Virus record (IMG/VR): IMGVR_UViG_3300050343_000003
Span: 1-57,109 of that record
Direction: 5' to 3' (one strand)
Origin: a virus
Length of the DNA stretch: 57,109 bases
Part shown: in pieces, positions 48,933-57,109 of the stretch
How positions within the stretch are numbered: position 1 is the first letter of the stretch
How the letters are laid out: the number at the start of each line of letters is the position of its first letter
Program-made: the position numbers and the translations under genes
The notes under the pieces: model-generated
What the model was told of the DNA's origin: nothing
Database searches by the model: none
What the model saw: only the letters and a program-made list of their open reading frames with translations

Positions 48933-51460
48933 TGGCAACACAATGGACTACATTCCCTATGGAGTTCAAAGGTGGGTTAATCTCCAACCTTACTCCACTA
49001 CAACAGGGTACTAATGCTGTAGGTTCAGCTACTATCTTACAGAACTTTGAGTCTGATAGAGAGGGCGGTTACAGTAAGCTGAAGGGCTATGACAAGTTTA
49101 GTACTACTAAAGTTCCAGGCGGTGGTGAAGTATTAGCTATGAAGGTTGTATCTTCTGGTAGAGTTGTAACAGCTAGGAAGATGGACACTGCTACTGTAAC
49201 TGAATACCAGACAGCTACATCTACTGTTAATGGTGCAGTATCTAGTGCTACAGCAGTATCCCTTGATAACAACACAGCTACAGCCGTAGTAAATGGTGCT
49301 GTCACTACCAACGCTACAGTAGCCTTAGATAGAATACGTACCTTTACAGCAGTAACAGGTAGCTCTTCTTTAGCTGGTGCAAGTGCTACATTTAATGTAA
49401 CAAATACAAATGGTACGTATACAGCAGCCATAAATGCAGCAGGTACAGGCTTCAAGGTTAACGAGACAGTAACAGTAGTAGGTGCAAACTTAGGTGGTGC
49501 TACTTCAGCAAACAACGCAACCGTTACAGTTACCTCTGTTGGTTCTAGTGCTGCTACATACACTAACCCAGCGCAGTCTGCTTATAGTGGTTCTGGTAGT
49601 AGTGCTACATTCAATGTAATTAAAACAGGTACTACCTATACCGTAGCTATTACTGCAGCAGGTTCAGGTTATACAGCTAGTGAAACAATTACTATTGTTG
49701 GTGCAGCTTTGAACGGAGCCACTACAGCTAACAATGCAACTATTACAATAACTGGAGTAGATGGATCAGGTGGTGTAACAGCAGCTACCATAGCAGGTAC
49801 AGGTTTAGCAGAAGGTCCAATAACAGGTGTTAGCATTGCTGGTACTGGTGTAACCTTTGCTGGAACTATTACTAAGGGCATGGTTGTAACAGGTACTGGC
49901 ATTACAGGGGAAGTAACAGTAAAGACAGTAACAAATCAGAATAGTATTATACTAGACACAGCCGTATCCATAGCTGATAATGTTGTACTTAGTTTTATTA
50001 CTAACATAAAGGCTGGTATGTTTGTTACAGGTGCAGGTATATCTGGTGATGTAAAAGTAGCATCATTAACAAATCAAAACAGTATTGTACTTGACTCAGC
50101 ACAATCTATAGCTAACAATACTGTTCTTACTTTTGGTACGTTTTCTTCTAGTCAAGTTGATAAAACATTATACTTTCATGGTACAGGAACTACTTGGACA
50201 CAAATAGGTATAAGCTCTTCTACAAATACACTAAAAAATAGGTATGCATCTTTTAACTTTACACAAGAAGACAAAACAATATTTGTTGATAGTAAAAGTT
50301 ATCCAGTTATATTTAATGCCAGTGGAAGTACTATAACAGCTTTAACCTCATCAAACAGTTCAGACGTACAGGGCGCAGAGAATGTTGTTGTATTCAAGAA
50401 TCATGCTTTCTACTCTAAGGGCAGCAAGATATTCTTTACAGCACCTAACACAGTAGATGACTTTGCTACAGGTAATGGTGCTGGTACAATAAATGTAGGC
50501 TTTGATGTTACAGGTATGATAGGCTTTCGTGAACAGCTTATTATCTTTACTACAGACACAATCAAGAAGCTCGTAGGTAATACTTCATCTGACTTTAAGT
50601 TAGAACCTATTACAGATAGAATAGGTTGTATCAACCCAGACAGCATACAGGAATTTGGCGGTGACATAGCTTACCTATCTCCTGATGGTATACGTTTACT
50701 TAGTGCCACTGACCGTATTGGTGACCTTGCTCTTGACATTGCATCTGATCCAATTTATAAAGACGCTAATGAGTTTATATCACAGACAGATGTGTTCTGT
50801 TCTGTATTAGTTAGAGGTAAATCCCAGTATAGACTATTTGCATATATACCTTCTGTACAGGCAGGTAGTGCAGCAGGTCTAATAGCTACTAAATTTGTGG
50901 CTCAAGGTGGTAGCGGTATAGCTTGGTCAACGACAAAAGGACTAAAGGTAAACGTAGCAGATAGTACATACTCAGGCGCACAAGAAACTATTATGTTTGC
51001 TAATGATGATGGTTTCTGTTACAGGATGGATTCAGGTAATTCCTTTGATGGTAGTGCTATTGAGTCAATATATGAATCACCATTTATGCCAATTACAGAT
51101 CCACAGATACGTAAAACAATGTATAAGCTAACTTTGTATGCACAGCCAACAGGTACAATGAATGTAGATGTAAATTTTAAGATAGACTTTGATGCAGGTA
51201 ACGATCCAAGTGTTATACAACCTCCCACTATATCCGTGTCTTCTTCAGCAGCAGGTGGTGGTATAAGTTTATTTGGTGCATCTACTTCGTTGTATGGTGG
51301 TTCAAGTGTTACTTATGGTGGTGTACTAGATCAAATATATAAAGAAAACTTAGTAGGGTCATTTAAAACAATAGCAATGAGGCTCACAGATAACTCAACA
51401 AATCCAACCTTTACTCTTGACACAGCAGTGCTTGAGTATAGACAACATGATAGGCAGTAA
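48932..51460 (+). CDS. tail nozzle / tubular B-like protein with inserted repeat domains
   Basis: 842 residues. The first 85 and last 430 residues (GYSKLKGYDKF, QEFGGDIAYLSPDGIRLL, SQYRLFAYIP) look like the tail-tube nozzle of short-tailed phages. Between them, residues about 142-203 and 218-276 are two copies of one beta domain (ATFNV...TANNATxTIT), and 313-355 and 359-401 two copies of another (VTGTGITGEVTV / VTGAGISGDVKV, each with TNQNSI). The insert probably projects from the nozzle. Confidence 0.78.
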   Translation: MATQWTTFPMEFKGGLISNLTPLQQGTNAVGSATILQNFESDREGGYSKLKGYDKFSTTKVPGGGEVLAMKVVSSGRVVTARKMDTATVTEYQTATSTVNGAVSSATAVSLDNNTATAVVNGAVTTNATVALDRIRTFTAVTGSSSLAGASATFNVTNTNGTYTAAINAAGTGFKVNETVTVVGANLGGATSANNATVTVTSVGSSAATYTNPAQSAYSGSGSSATFNVIKTGTTYTVAITAAGSGYTASETITIVGAALNGATTANNATITITGVDGSGGVTAATIAGTGLAEGPITGVSIAGTGVTFAGTITKGMVVTGTGITGEVTVKTVTNQNSIILDTAVSIADNVVLSFITNIKAGMFVTGAGISGDVKVASLTNQNSIVLDSAQSIANNTVLTFGTFSSSQVDKTLYFHGTGTTWTQIGISSSTNTLKNRYASFNFTQEDKTIFVDSKSYPVIFNASGSTITALTSSNSSDVQGAENVVVFKNHAFYSKGSKIFFTAPNTVDDFATGNGAGTINVGFDVTGMIGFREQLIIFTTDTIKKLVGNTSSDFKLEPITDRIGCINPDSIQEFGGDIAYLSPDGIRLLSATDRIGDLALDIASDPIYKDANEFISQTDVFCSVLVRGKSQYRLFAYIPSVQAGSAAGLIATKFVAQGGSGIAWSTTKGLKVNVADSTYSGAQETIMFANDDGFCYRMDSGNSFDGSAIESIYESPFMPITDPQIRKTMYKLTLYAQPTGTMNVDVNFKIDFDAGNDPSVIQPPTISVSSSAAGGGISLFGASTSLYGGSSVTYGGVLDQIYKENLVGSFKTIAMRLTDNSTNPTFTLDTAVLEYRQHDRQ

Positions 51461-51462
51461 CA

Positions 51463-52335
51463 ATGGCAGGTTATACAAGACAAGCAGCAGCTAATATTAC
51501 TACAGGAAGTGTTATTGACGCTGCTGATTTCAACGATGAGTACAATCAGGTACAGTCAGCATTCAATGCTAGTACTGGTCACACACATGATGGTACAGCA
51601 GCAGAGGGCGCACCTATTGAAAAGGTGGGGCCATCACAGGACTTAGTTGTTACAGCATCTCAGGTTAGGCCTAAGACAACTAACACATTAGACTTAGGTA
51701 CATCAGCACTACAGTATAAAGATGGCTTCTTTGACGGCACAGTAAAAACAGATACACTTACCGTAGACGAGAATGCTACGATAGCAGGTAACCTTACAGT
51801 AAGTGGTAGTCTAAGTTTAGGTGGCGGTGGACTAACTACAAGTGCCGTAGCAGAAGGTTCTAACTTATACTTTACCAACGCCCGTGCTAGAGCAGCACTA
51901 GGTGGAGGTACTGGTATATCCTACAACAATAGCTCTGGTGTTATCACTTGTACTATTGATACTCCTGCAGAGGTAGGTCTAGGTAACTTATCAAGTAGTG
52001 GTAATAGTTTATCGGGGAGCTTTACAGCAACAGGTAACATCACAGCTTACTCAGATGAAAGACTAAAAGAAAACGTAGAAACTATTGAAGGTGCGCTAGA
52101 TAAAGTATCACAGATGCGTGGTGTAACTTATAACTACAAGAGCGCGTTAAATGATGGTCAGCGTGGCACAGGTGTTATAGCTCAAGAGATGCAACAAGTT
52201 ATGCCAGAGGTTGTAGAAGAGGGTGAGTATCTATCTGTAGCATATGGTAACATAGTAGGTGTACTTATAGAAGCTGTAAAAGAATTAAAAGAAGAACTAA
52301 ATAAGTGTAAGTGTAAAAAGTGTGAGTGTGAATAA
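51463..52335 (+). CDS. tail spike/fibre with S74 self-cleaving chaperone
   Basis: 290 residues. Short adaptor (1-60), stalk (LGTSALQYKDGFFDG, GNLTVSGSLSLGG), NLYFTNARARAAL, and a C-terminal intramolecular chaperone starting at Ser197-Asp198 (AYSDERLKENV), the autocleavage point of peptidase S74, then TGVIAQEMQQVMPE. The tail ends in a coiled coil with CKCKKCECE, a Cys-rich end I have not seen in this family. Confidence 0.85.
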   Translation: MAGYTRQAAANITTGSVIDAADFNDEYNQVQSAFNASTGHTHDGTAAEGAPIEKVGPSQDLVVTASQVRPKTTNTLDLGTSALQYKDGFFDGTVKTDTLTVDENATIAGNLTVSGSLSLGGGGLTTSAVAEGSNLYFTNARARAALGGGTGISYNNSSGVITCTIDTPAEVGLGNLSSSGNSLSGSFTATGNITAYSDERLKENVETIEGALDKVSQMRGVTYNYKSALNDGQRGTGVIAQEMQQVMPEVVEEGEYLSVAYGNIVGVLIEAVKELKEELNKCKCKKCECE

Positions 52336-53150
52336 TGCCCTTACCAAGTAGTGGTGCTATAACTTTAAATCAAATACACGTTGAAGCTGGTGGCTCTAGT
52401 GGTTCTCAAGCGTCTTTGAATGATGCTGATATTCGTGCTATGATTGGTAAGAGTTCGGGCGCATCAAACGCTTTCAGTGAATATTATGGAGTCTCTGCAT
52501 CTACACCTAGTGTTAGTTATAGAGGCAGAGTTTCCACAACAGGTAATGGTTTTCCTAATGGCTATGTCAACCTTAGTTCTGGTACAAAAGTTGTTGTTGT
52601 TTGTTTACAGTCAGCAGGGTATGGTAATACATACATAAGCTTAGGTAGTTCATCTATGACACTTGCTGCAAAGATGGATGCTATTGGTACGGCTTCTGGA
52701 GTATGGAATGTAGCTTATACATCTGCAGTATATTATCTAACTTCATCTGCATCAGGATCAGTATACGTTACTGGTAACGGTGGTACAGGTAGATCAAGTG
52801 CAACTATATATGAAATAACGGGTTATAATAGTGCTACTCCTTACACAACCGACACAGCACAACAAACTAATGCAGACCTCACAGCAGATATCACGGTTGC
52901 AAGTCAGTATAATGGTCTAACAATAGGCTCTGTAATTTGTGAAGATAGTTTCTCTGCTAGTGGTATAACAATAACTAATGCTGACACTATCCATCAACAA
53001 CACTTAGAAAGTGCTTCAGCCCACACTAGTTGGTATGATTCACAAACACCTTCAGGAAATAGAACATACACTATCACCCAAACTAATCCTGGAAATAACG
53101 TTTATGCGGGTTCAACTCTCTTTCAAATGGCAAGTGCCTCATGGAAATAA
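52335..53150 (+). CDS. fibre protein with collar-type head
   Basis: 271 residues. PLPSSGAITLNQIHVEAGG and LNDADIRAMIGKSSG, SEYYGVS are the typical head of marine phage tail-collar fibres; the remaining about 210 residues are a beta tip (VSQYNGLTIGSVI-like strands, NRTYTITQTNPG). Overlaps both neighbours. Confidence 0.75.
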   Translation: MPLPSSGAITLNQIHVEAGGSSGSQASLNDADIRAMIGKSSGASNAFSEYYGVSASTPSVSYRGRVSTTGNGFPNGYVNLSSGTKVVVVCLQSAGYGNTYISLGSSSMTLAAKMDAIGTASGVWNVAYTSAVYYLTSSASGSVYVTGNGGTGRSSATIYEITGYNSATPYTTDTAQQTNADLTADITVASQYNGLTIGSVICEDSFSASGITITNADTIHQQHLESASAHTSWYDSQTPSGNRTYTITQTNPGNNVYAGSTLFQMASASWK

Positions 53151-53386
53151 CAGAAGAAAAACTAGAAGCTATGCTAGATCGTGCAGCAAAGCGTGGGGCT
53201 AAAGCAGCACTGCGTGAGGTAGGATTACATGATGATGATGCTCGTAAAGACATAACTGAGATGCGTAACTTACTAGAAGCATGGCGTGATACACGTAAAG
53301 GTGTATGGTCTACTATGGTTAAGATGTCAACGGTAGCAATAATAACATTCATTGCCGCATCATTGTGGATGCAAATAGGGAAATAA
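53141..53386 (+). CDS. DUF6127-like membrane protein, possible holin
   Basis: 81 residues: a charged coiled-coil N-terminus (EKLEAMLDRAAKRGAKAALR), a basic joint (DTRKGVWSTMVK) and one C-terminal membrane segment (VAIITFIAASLWM). Class III-like holin topology reversed, or a tail-anchored membrane protein. Starts ten bases inside the previous gene. Confidence 0.6.
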   Translation: MEITEEKLEAMLDRAAKRGAKAALREVGLHDDDARKDITEMRNLLEAWRDTRKGVWSTMVKMSTVAIITFIAASLWMQIGK

Positions 53387-53390
53387 TAAT

Positions 53391-55547
53391 ATGGCTAAAA
53401 AATTTATGGGTTTCAAGCCTGAGACAATGACAAACAAGATACTACCAGCGTTGGGCTATAGTGGACCTAGTGATCAAAAGTCTATCAATGCTTTCCTAGC
53501 AGCTAGTCCTGCAGCAGCAGCCAAGATGGGTAAGTACACTATGGCAGCTAGGCAGATGGTTGAGGGTAAAGTTGTTAATGCCTATAGGGGAAACTATTCT
53601 GCAGCAGATGCGGCACGTGATATGTCAAGTATGGGTATCCAAAATTTATCAGGGAAAGCTGCACCAATTCCTGCTAGAAAAGGTGGTACTGCAGCACAAC
53701 AAGCAGCCCATAGAGCTTTGTCTGTATCAAACCACCAGAAGTTTTTAGCTCAACAAGCTAAAGATAGCGACAGTAGAAACGATTCAAGACGAGTACAAGC
53801 CTCTCCTGTAATTAACCCTAATCCTGTTACCGTTCCCGGCGCTGGAACCACTGTTACAAACCCAGATGGTTCAACCACTACTACAAACCCTGACGGTTCA
53901 ACCACTACTAAATTTCCAGGTCCAACTGGTACACAAATGCCAAGTGGGTCACTACTATCAAAACAGATAGGAGATGACCCAAATGCTATGGTAACTAGAG
54001 CAGGAGTTGTAGCAGCAGATGGTGGACCAAACGCACTCATAGCAGGTGGTACTGGTCAGGCAGGTACAGCAGCACAAGCAGGTGTAACAACAGCAGCAGG
54101 GGCTGCAACAGCAGAAGAAATTGCTGCTATGTCACCAGCACAGTATCAAGCTTACCAATCACAGCAAGCACTACAATCAGCCTTACAGAATTACTTAGCA
54201 GCACAAGGGCAGGTTGGTCCTGACTCTATTGTAGATCCTGCACAAATGGACCCTTTTACAGCAGCAGCACTACAGCTACAGGCTGCACAGATAGGAGCGC
54301 CACAAACAGTACAAGCTCCTAATCCTTTACAGGTATCACAGGATCAGCTAGTGTCTGGCTCTACTGTAGATCAAACAAGAGTTGATTCTACTATAGCAAA
54401 GAACCAAGCTGCATCTGTAAAGACAGAGCTAGACACTTTGATGCAGGACTTCCAAGGTGGTAACACACCCTCATGGGCTGCAGGAGCTATGCGTAATGCA
54501 TCAGCAGCAATGGCTGCACGTGGGTTGTCAGCTTCTAGTATGGCAGGTATGGCTATTGTACAGGCAGGTATGGAAGCAGCACTACCTATCGCACAGATAG
54601 ATGCATCCAACAAACAAGAAGTAGCTTTGTTAAACGCTGAACAACGTGCAAGCTTTTTAGGTATGGAGTTTGACCAAGAGTTCCAAGCCAAGGTAAAGAA
54701 TGCAGCACGTATATCAGAGATAGCTAACATAAACTTTACAGCAGAACAGCAGATAGCGTTAGAGAATGCTAGGATGGCACAGACTGTAGACTTAGCTAAC
54801 CTAGATGCTAGGCAGGGTAAAGTTTTAGCTGATGCAGCTACACTTTCACAGATAGATCTAGCTAACCTGAACAACAGGCAGCAAGCTAACGTACAGAATG
54901 CTAAGTCATTCTTACAGATGGATCTAACTAATCTAAGTAATGAGCAGCAGATGCAAGTTCTTAAAGCGCAGGAAACTGCTCAAGCTATACTCAGTGATGG
55001 TGCTGCAATAAATGCTTCAAGACAGTTCAATGCTTCATCCCAGAACCAAACAGATCAATTCTTTGCAGGACTAGGTTCACAGGTACAGAGGTTTAACGCA
55101 GAGCAGATCAACGCTATCAACCGTTTCAATGCAGGTGAGACTAATGCAGTATCACAGTTCAACACTGCACAAACTAATGCACGTGACCAGTTCAATGCAC
55201 AGAACCATCTTGTAGTTGCACAAGCTAACGCAGCATGGGCGCAAGCTATTACTACAGCAGCCAACGCAGCAGCTAACCAAGCTAACAGAGATGCAGCACT
55301 AGTAGCTAACAATCTTACATCCACAATGTATAATAATGCTATACAACGTGAGCGTGATCTGTTAGCATGGGCATGGCAGTCTGGCGAAAGCGAGAGAGAC
55401 AGAATAACAAAAATACTAGAGGCAGAGATAGATGCAAATGGTGAATCACAATCACTGCTTGAGACTTCTGCTGGTAATTTTGTTGGTGAGCTTGTCACAG
55501 GTGCAGCCTCTTATATCATCGGTAAGTATCTACCATTCCCTAAGTAA
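53391..55547 (+). CDS. internal virion protein, long helical
   Basis: 718 residues, Ala/Gln/Asn-rich. Residues about 155-180 contain a duplicated NPDGSTTT linker. Residues about 400-610 are long helices with about 18-residue repeats (LANLDARQGKVLADAATL, LANLNNRQQANVQNAKSF, then RFNAGETNAVSQFN). A final hydrophobic segment ends GAASYIIGKYLPFPK. Such proteins form the ejected core or tail needle of podoviruses. Confidence 0.72.
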   Translation: MAKKFMGFKPETMTNKILPALGYSGPSDQKSINAFLAASPAAAAKMGKYTMAARQMVEGKVVNAYRGNYSAADAARDMSSMGIQNLSGKAAPIPARKGGTAAQQAAHRALSVSNHQKFLAQQAKDSDSRNDSRRVQASPVINPNPVTVPGAGTTVTNPDGSTTTTNPDGSTTTKFPGPTGTQMPSGSLLSKQIGDDPNAMVTRAGVVAADGGPNALIAGGTGQAGTAAQAGVTTAAGAATAEEIAAMSPAQYQAYQSQQALQSALQNYLAAQGQVGPDSIVDPAQMDPFTAAALQLQAAQIGAPQTVQAPNPLQVSQDQLVSGSTVDQTRVDSTIAKNQAASVKTELDTLMQDFQGGNTPSWAAGAMRNASAAMAARGLSASSMAGMAIVQAGMEAALPIAQIDASNKQEVALLNAEQRASFLGMEFDQEFQAKVKNAARISEIANINFTAEQQIALENARMAQTVDLANLDARQGKVLADAATLSQIDLANLNNRQQANVQNAKSFLQMDLTNLSNEQQMQVLKAQETAQAILSDGAAINASRQFNASSQNQTDQFFAGLGSQVQRFNAEQINAINRFNAGETNAVSQFNTAQTNARDQFNAQNHLVVAQANAAWAQAITTAANAAANQANRDAALVANNLTSTMYNNAIQRERDLLAWAWQSGESERDRITKILEAEIDANGESQSLLETSAGNFVGELVTGAASYIIGKYLPFPK

Positions 55548-55557
55548 AGGTATAACA

Positions 55558-57109
55558 ATGTACGATCCTAAGTTTACACAAAAACAAATGTATGACCAGT
55601 ACGGTAGCTCTCGTGAGACTACTAAGAATGTTACTAAATCAACAAGAAGCAGTGGGTACAGTGGTAATAATCCTAATGAAGATGCTGCAGTAACAAGAGG
55701 CATAGGGGCAAAGCCTCCTAGTTTTGGTGGTGGACAGGACAACAATCCAAACAGGGATGAGTATGAAAACAAACCTACTGTAGCTAAAGTATATGAAAAG
55801 ACTGTAGATCTATTCAAGTCCTTTGGAGCTAAAGAACCAGAAGCTTTGATAGTTGATGGCAAGAGAGTATATCAAGGGCCACTGTTTAGTGGGTATGATC
55901 CTACTGTACGCATAGGACCGTTTGGTGGGGATGCTGGTAAGAAGCAGTATCGTTTTGGTATGCCCTTCCTTGGGGAAGTATCACCAAGCTACCCATCTCC
56001 TACGTTACCATCTGGTGATAACAACCCTGCTCTAAATATGTTTGGTGTAAGACGTGGCTTTACACGTGGAACAGATATGCCAGATCTATCTGTATCACCA
56101 GAAGCACCAGCCAACATGGACCCTATGACTAGGGTATTGTCACAAGCAATGCTTCCACAAGCCTCTCCCGAAATGGTAGACTATACAGTTGGATCACTTA
56201 GAGATAAAGAAAACCTTATGACAATAGTAGAGGATCTGAATAAAAGAGGTGTTGATGTTACACTTGAAGAGGTAGCAAAAGCAAATAACCTTCCTGTTAA
56301 CGCTGACGGAACACCTACTAATCCCTTTGTTGAAAACGGTGAAGTAATAAAAATACCTACAACAAGAAAGCCTACTGTACCTACTGAGTTCATGGACAAC
56401 GCAACTAAAGCTATGCTGCGTGATGCAACACCGATTAAAGCTAACTTTATAACAGAAAGTCTAAGTTCTTTAACAGGTAAACTATCCAGCGCTACTAAAG
56501 ACCTTGCCAAGGAAACTAAAGATTTAGTAAATTCATATACTACTTCTACTACTAAAGGATTAGCAACAAAAGATACAAGTACTTATAAGGTAGAACGTGG
56601 CGATACCATGTACGACATTGCTAAAAGGCAAGGTGTGACTTTAGATAAACTAATGGAAGCTAACCCTGATGTAGATGCAGATAAGATAGGTGTTGGTCAA
56701 GTAATTAGTATACCAAGAGGAGGTGAGTTAAATAATTTACCTTCTGATGTACAAGCAGAAGTTGCAACAGCTATTAATAATGGTGATGTAAAAAATGAAG
56801 AAGATCTCACCCTAGCTCTTTATGATGCTTCAACTTTTAAAGGTATACCACCTATTAGACAAGGTGAGAATCTTATAGAGTATCTTGCTAGAAGTGGTAT
56901 GATAGGTGTTGATGAAGCTGATCCACAGTTTATTGAAGCTTTCAAAGAATTTGGTACTGGATCAAATCCTAAAACTAGAGCTTGGTGTGCTAACCTATTA
57001 GGAAACTTGATAAGGAAATCAGGCGGTTCATTACCTTTTGATAATAAACCACAAAGTGAACAAAATGCCTATATGGAAGGTTCTCAAAACTTTGAACGCC
57101 TTGGTAAAA
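55558..57109 (+). CDS. LysM/Cys-His peptidoglycan hydrolase, N-terminal part (continues at base 1)
   Basis: 517 codons plus one base are in the window; with bases 1-422 the protein is 657 residues. The first 330 residues are Gly/Pro/Thr-rich without a clear domain. Residues about 340-388 are a LysM cell-wall-binding module (YKVERGDTMYDIAKRQG, then VGQVISIP). The catalytic Cys is at about 477 (RAWCANLLGNLI) and the matching His about 570. It lies between an internal virion protein and a holin-like gene, so it may serve as endolysin, as virion-borne wall hydrolase, or both. Confidence 0.85.
   Translation, partial: MYDPKFTQKQMYDQYGSSRETTKNVTKSTRSSGYSGNNPNEDAAVTRGIGAKPPSFGGGQDNNPNRDEYENKPTVAKVYEKTVDLFKSFGAKEPEALIVDGKRVYQGPLFSGYDPTVRIGPFGGDAGKKQYRFGMPFLGEVSPSYPSPTLPSGDNNPALNMFGVRRGFTRGTDMPDLSVSPEAPANMDPMTRVLSQAMLPQASPEMVDYTVGSLRDKENLMTIVEDLNKRGVDVTLEEVAKANNLPVNADGTPTNPFVENGEVIKIPTTRKPTVPTEFMDNATKAMLRDATPIKANFITESLSSLTGKLSSATKDLAKETKDLVNSYTTSTTKGLATKDTSTYKVERGDTMYDIAKRQGVTLDKLMEANPDVDADKIGVGQVISIPRGGELNNLPSDVQAEVATAINNGDVKNEEDLTLALYDASTFKGIPPIRQGENLIEYLARSGMIGVDEADPQFIEAFKEFGTGSNPKTRAWCANLLGNLIRKSGGSLPFDNKPQSEQNAYMEGSQNFERLGK

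Noticed and set aside
54371-54874. 167-codon minus-strand frame in the internal protein gene
   Set aside because: Antisense shadow of an Ala/Gln-rich gene; such composition always opens the opposite strand.
1-57109. tRNA genes
   Set aside because: I looked by eye for T-arm (GTTCGA) and CCA-end patterns near the integrase and in the gaps and found none I could fold. A covariance-model scan would settle it.
1-57109. Diversity-generating retroelement for the fibre array
   Set aside because: No reverse transcriptase and no template/variable repeat pair near the fibre genes.
1-57109. Phage RNA polymerase
   Set aside because: No reading frame of suitable size lacks another explanation; sigma70-type promoters suggest use of the host enzyme.

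Overview
The window is a phage genome, almost certainly a complete circularly closing one. The gene running off the right edge (from 55558) continues in the same reading frame at base 1 and stops at 422, with one leftover base at 57109 and two at the start making one codon. Encoded functions are those of a lytic-type tailed phage with a short tail: small and large terminase, portal, scaffold, coat, a gp11-like adaptor, a long nozzle protein, many fibre genes, large ejection-type internal proteins and a LysM/Cys-His peptidoglycan hydrolase. No long tail tube, tape-measure or sheath genes and no phage RNA polymerase are seen. Replication genes are a family A DNA polymerase with a DnaJ-like zinc finger inserted in it, a DnaB-type helicase, a Toprim primase, an endonuclease I and a Cas4/RecB-like nuclease. 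A B12-dependent ribonucleotide reductase, MazG and DUF3310 accompany them. By gene content and order this looks like the HMO-2011 type of marine podovirus (hosts: SAR116, Roseobacter RCA, SAR11); that placement and a marine alphaproteobacterial host are inference from remembered families, not from a search.

Layout. A non-coding switch of about 0.8 kb (23240-24043) separates two divergent arms. The leftward arm (23.2 kb down to 6.4 kb, minus strand) carries small accessory proteins first, then a tyrosine integrase, primase, helicase, polymerase, nucleases, nucleotide-metabolism genes and a GIY-YIG-like nuclease. The rightward arm (24.0 kb to the end and on through base 6410, plus strand) carries exported proteins, a cluster of tiny basic proteins, packaging genes, head genes, a long array of short fibre genes, tail genes, lysis genes and ejection proteins. 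The arms converge tail to tail at 6405-6410. The switch holds two good sigma70-type rightward promoters, three copies of a 9-bp near-palindrome beside them and a candidate leftward promoter, so host RNA polymerase and a repressor-like factor probably decide expression.

Genes in the leftward arm are packed with 4-bp start/stop overlaps, and I found about ten short genes (9 to 59 codons) between the longer ones, several of them single membrane segments.

The most unusual feature is a run of broken or recoded genes confined to 14.6-22.9 kb: polymerase exonuclease and polymerase domains in two frames (+1, with a CTT-TAA junction), an integrase whose catalytic Tyr segment is in another frame behind a local duplication, a small gene with two decayed heads, a cytosine-methyltransferase-like gene with a 4-base insertion, and a GP88-like gene with a one-base deletion plus a stop codon. 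The structural arm, with several genes above 2 kb, is fully open. Other points of note are two tandem cupredoxin domains with complete copper-ligand sets in a tail protein, a DUF1127 protein next to the terminase, and out-of-frame nesting of exported protein genes.
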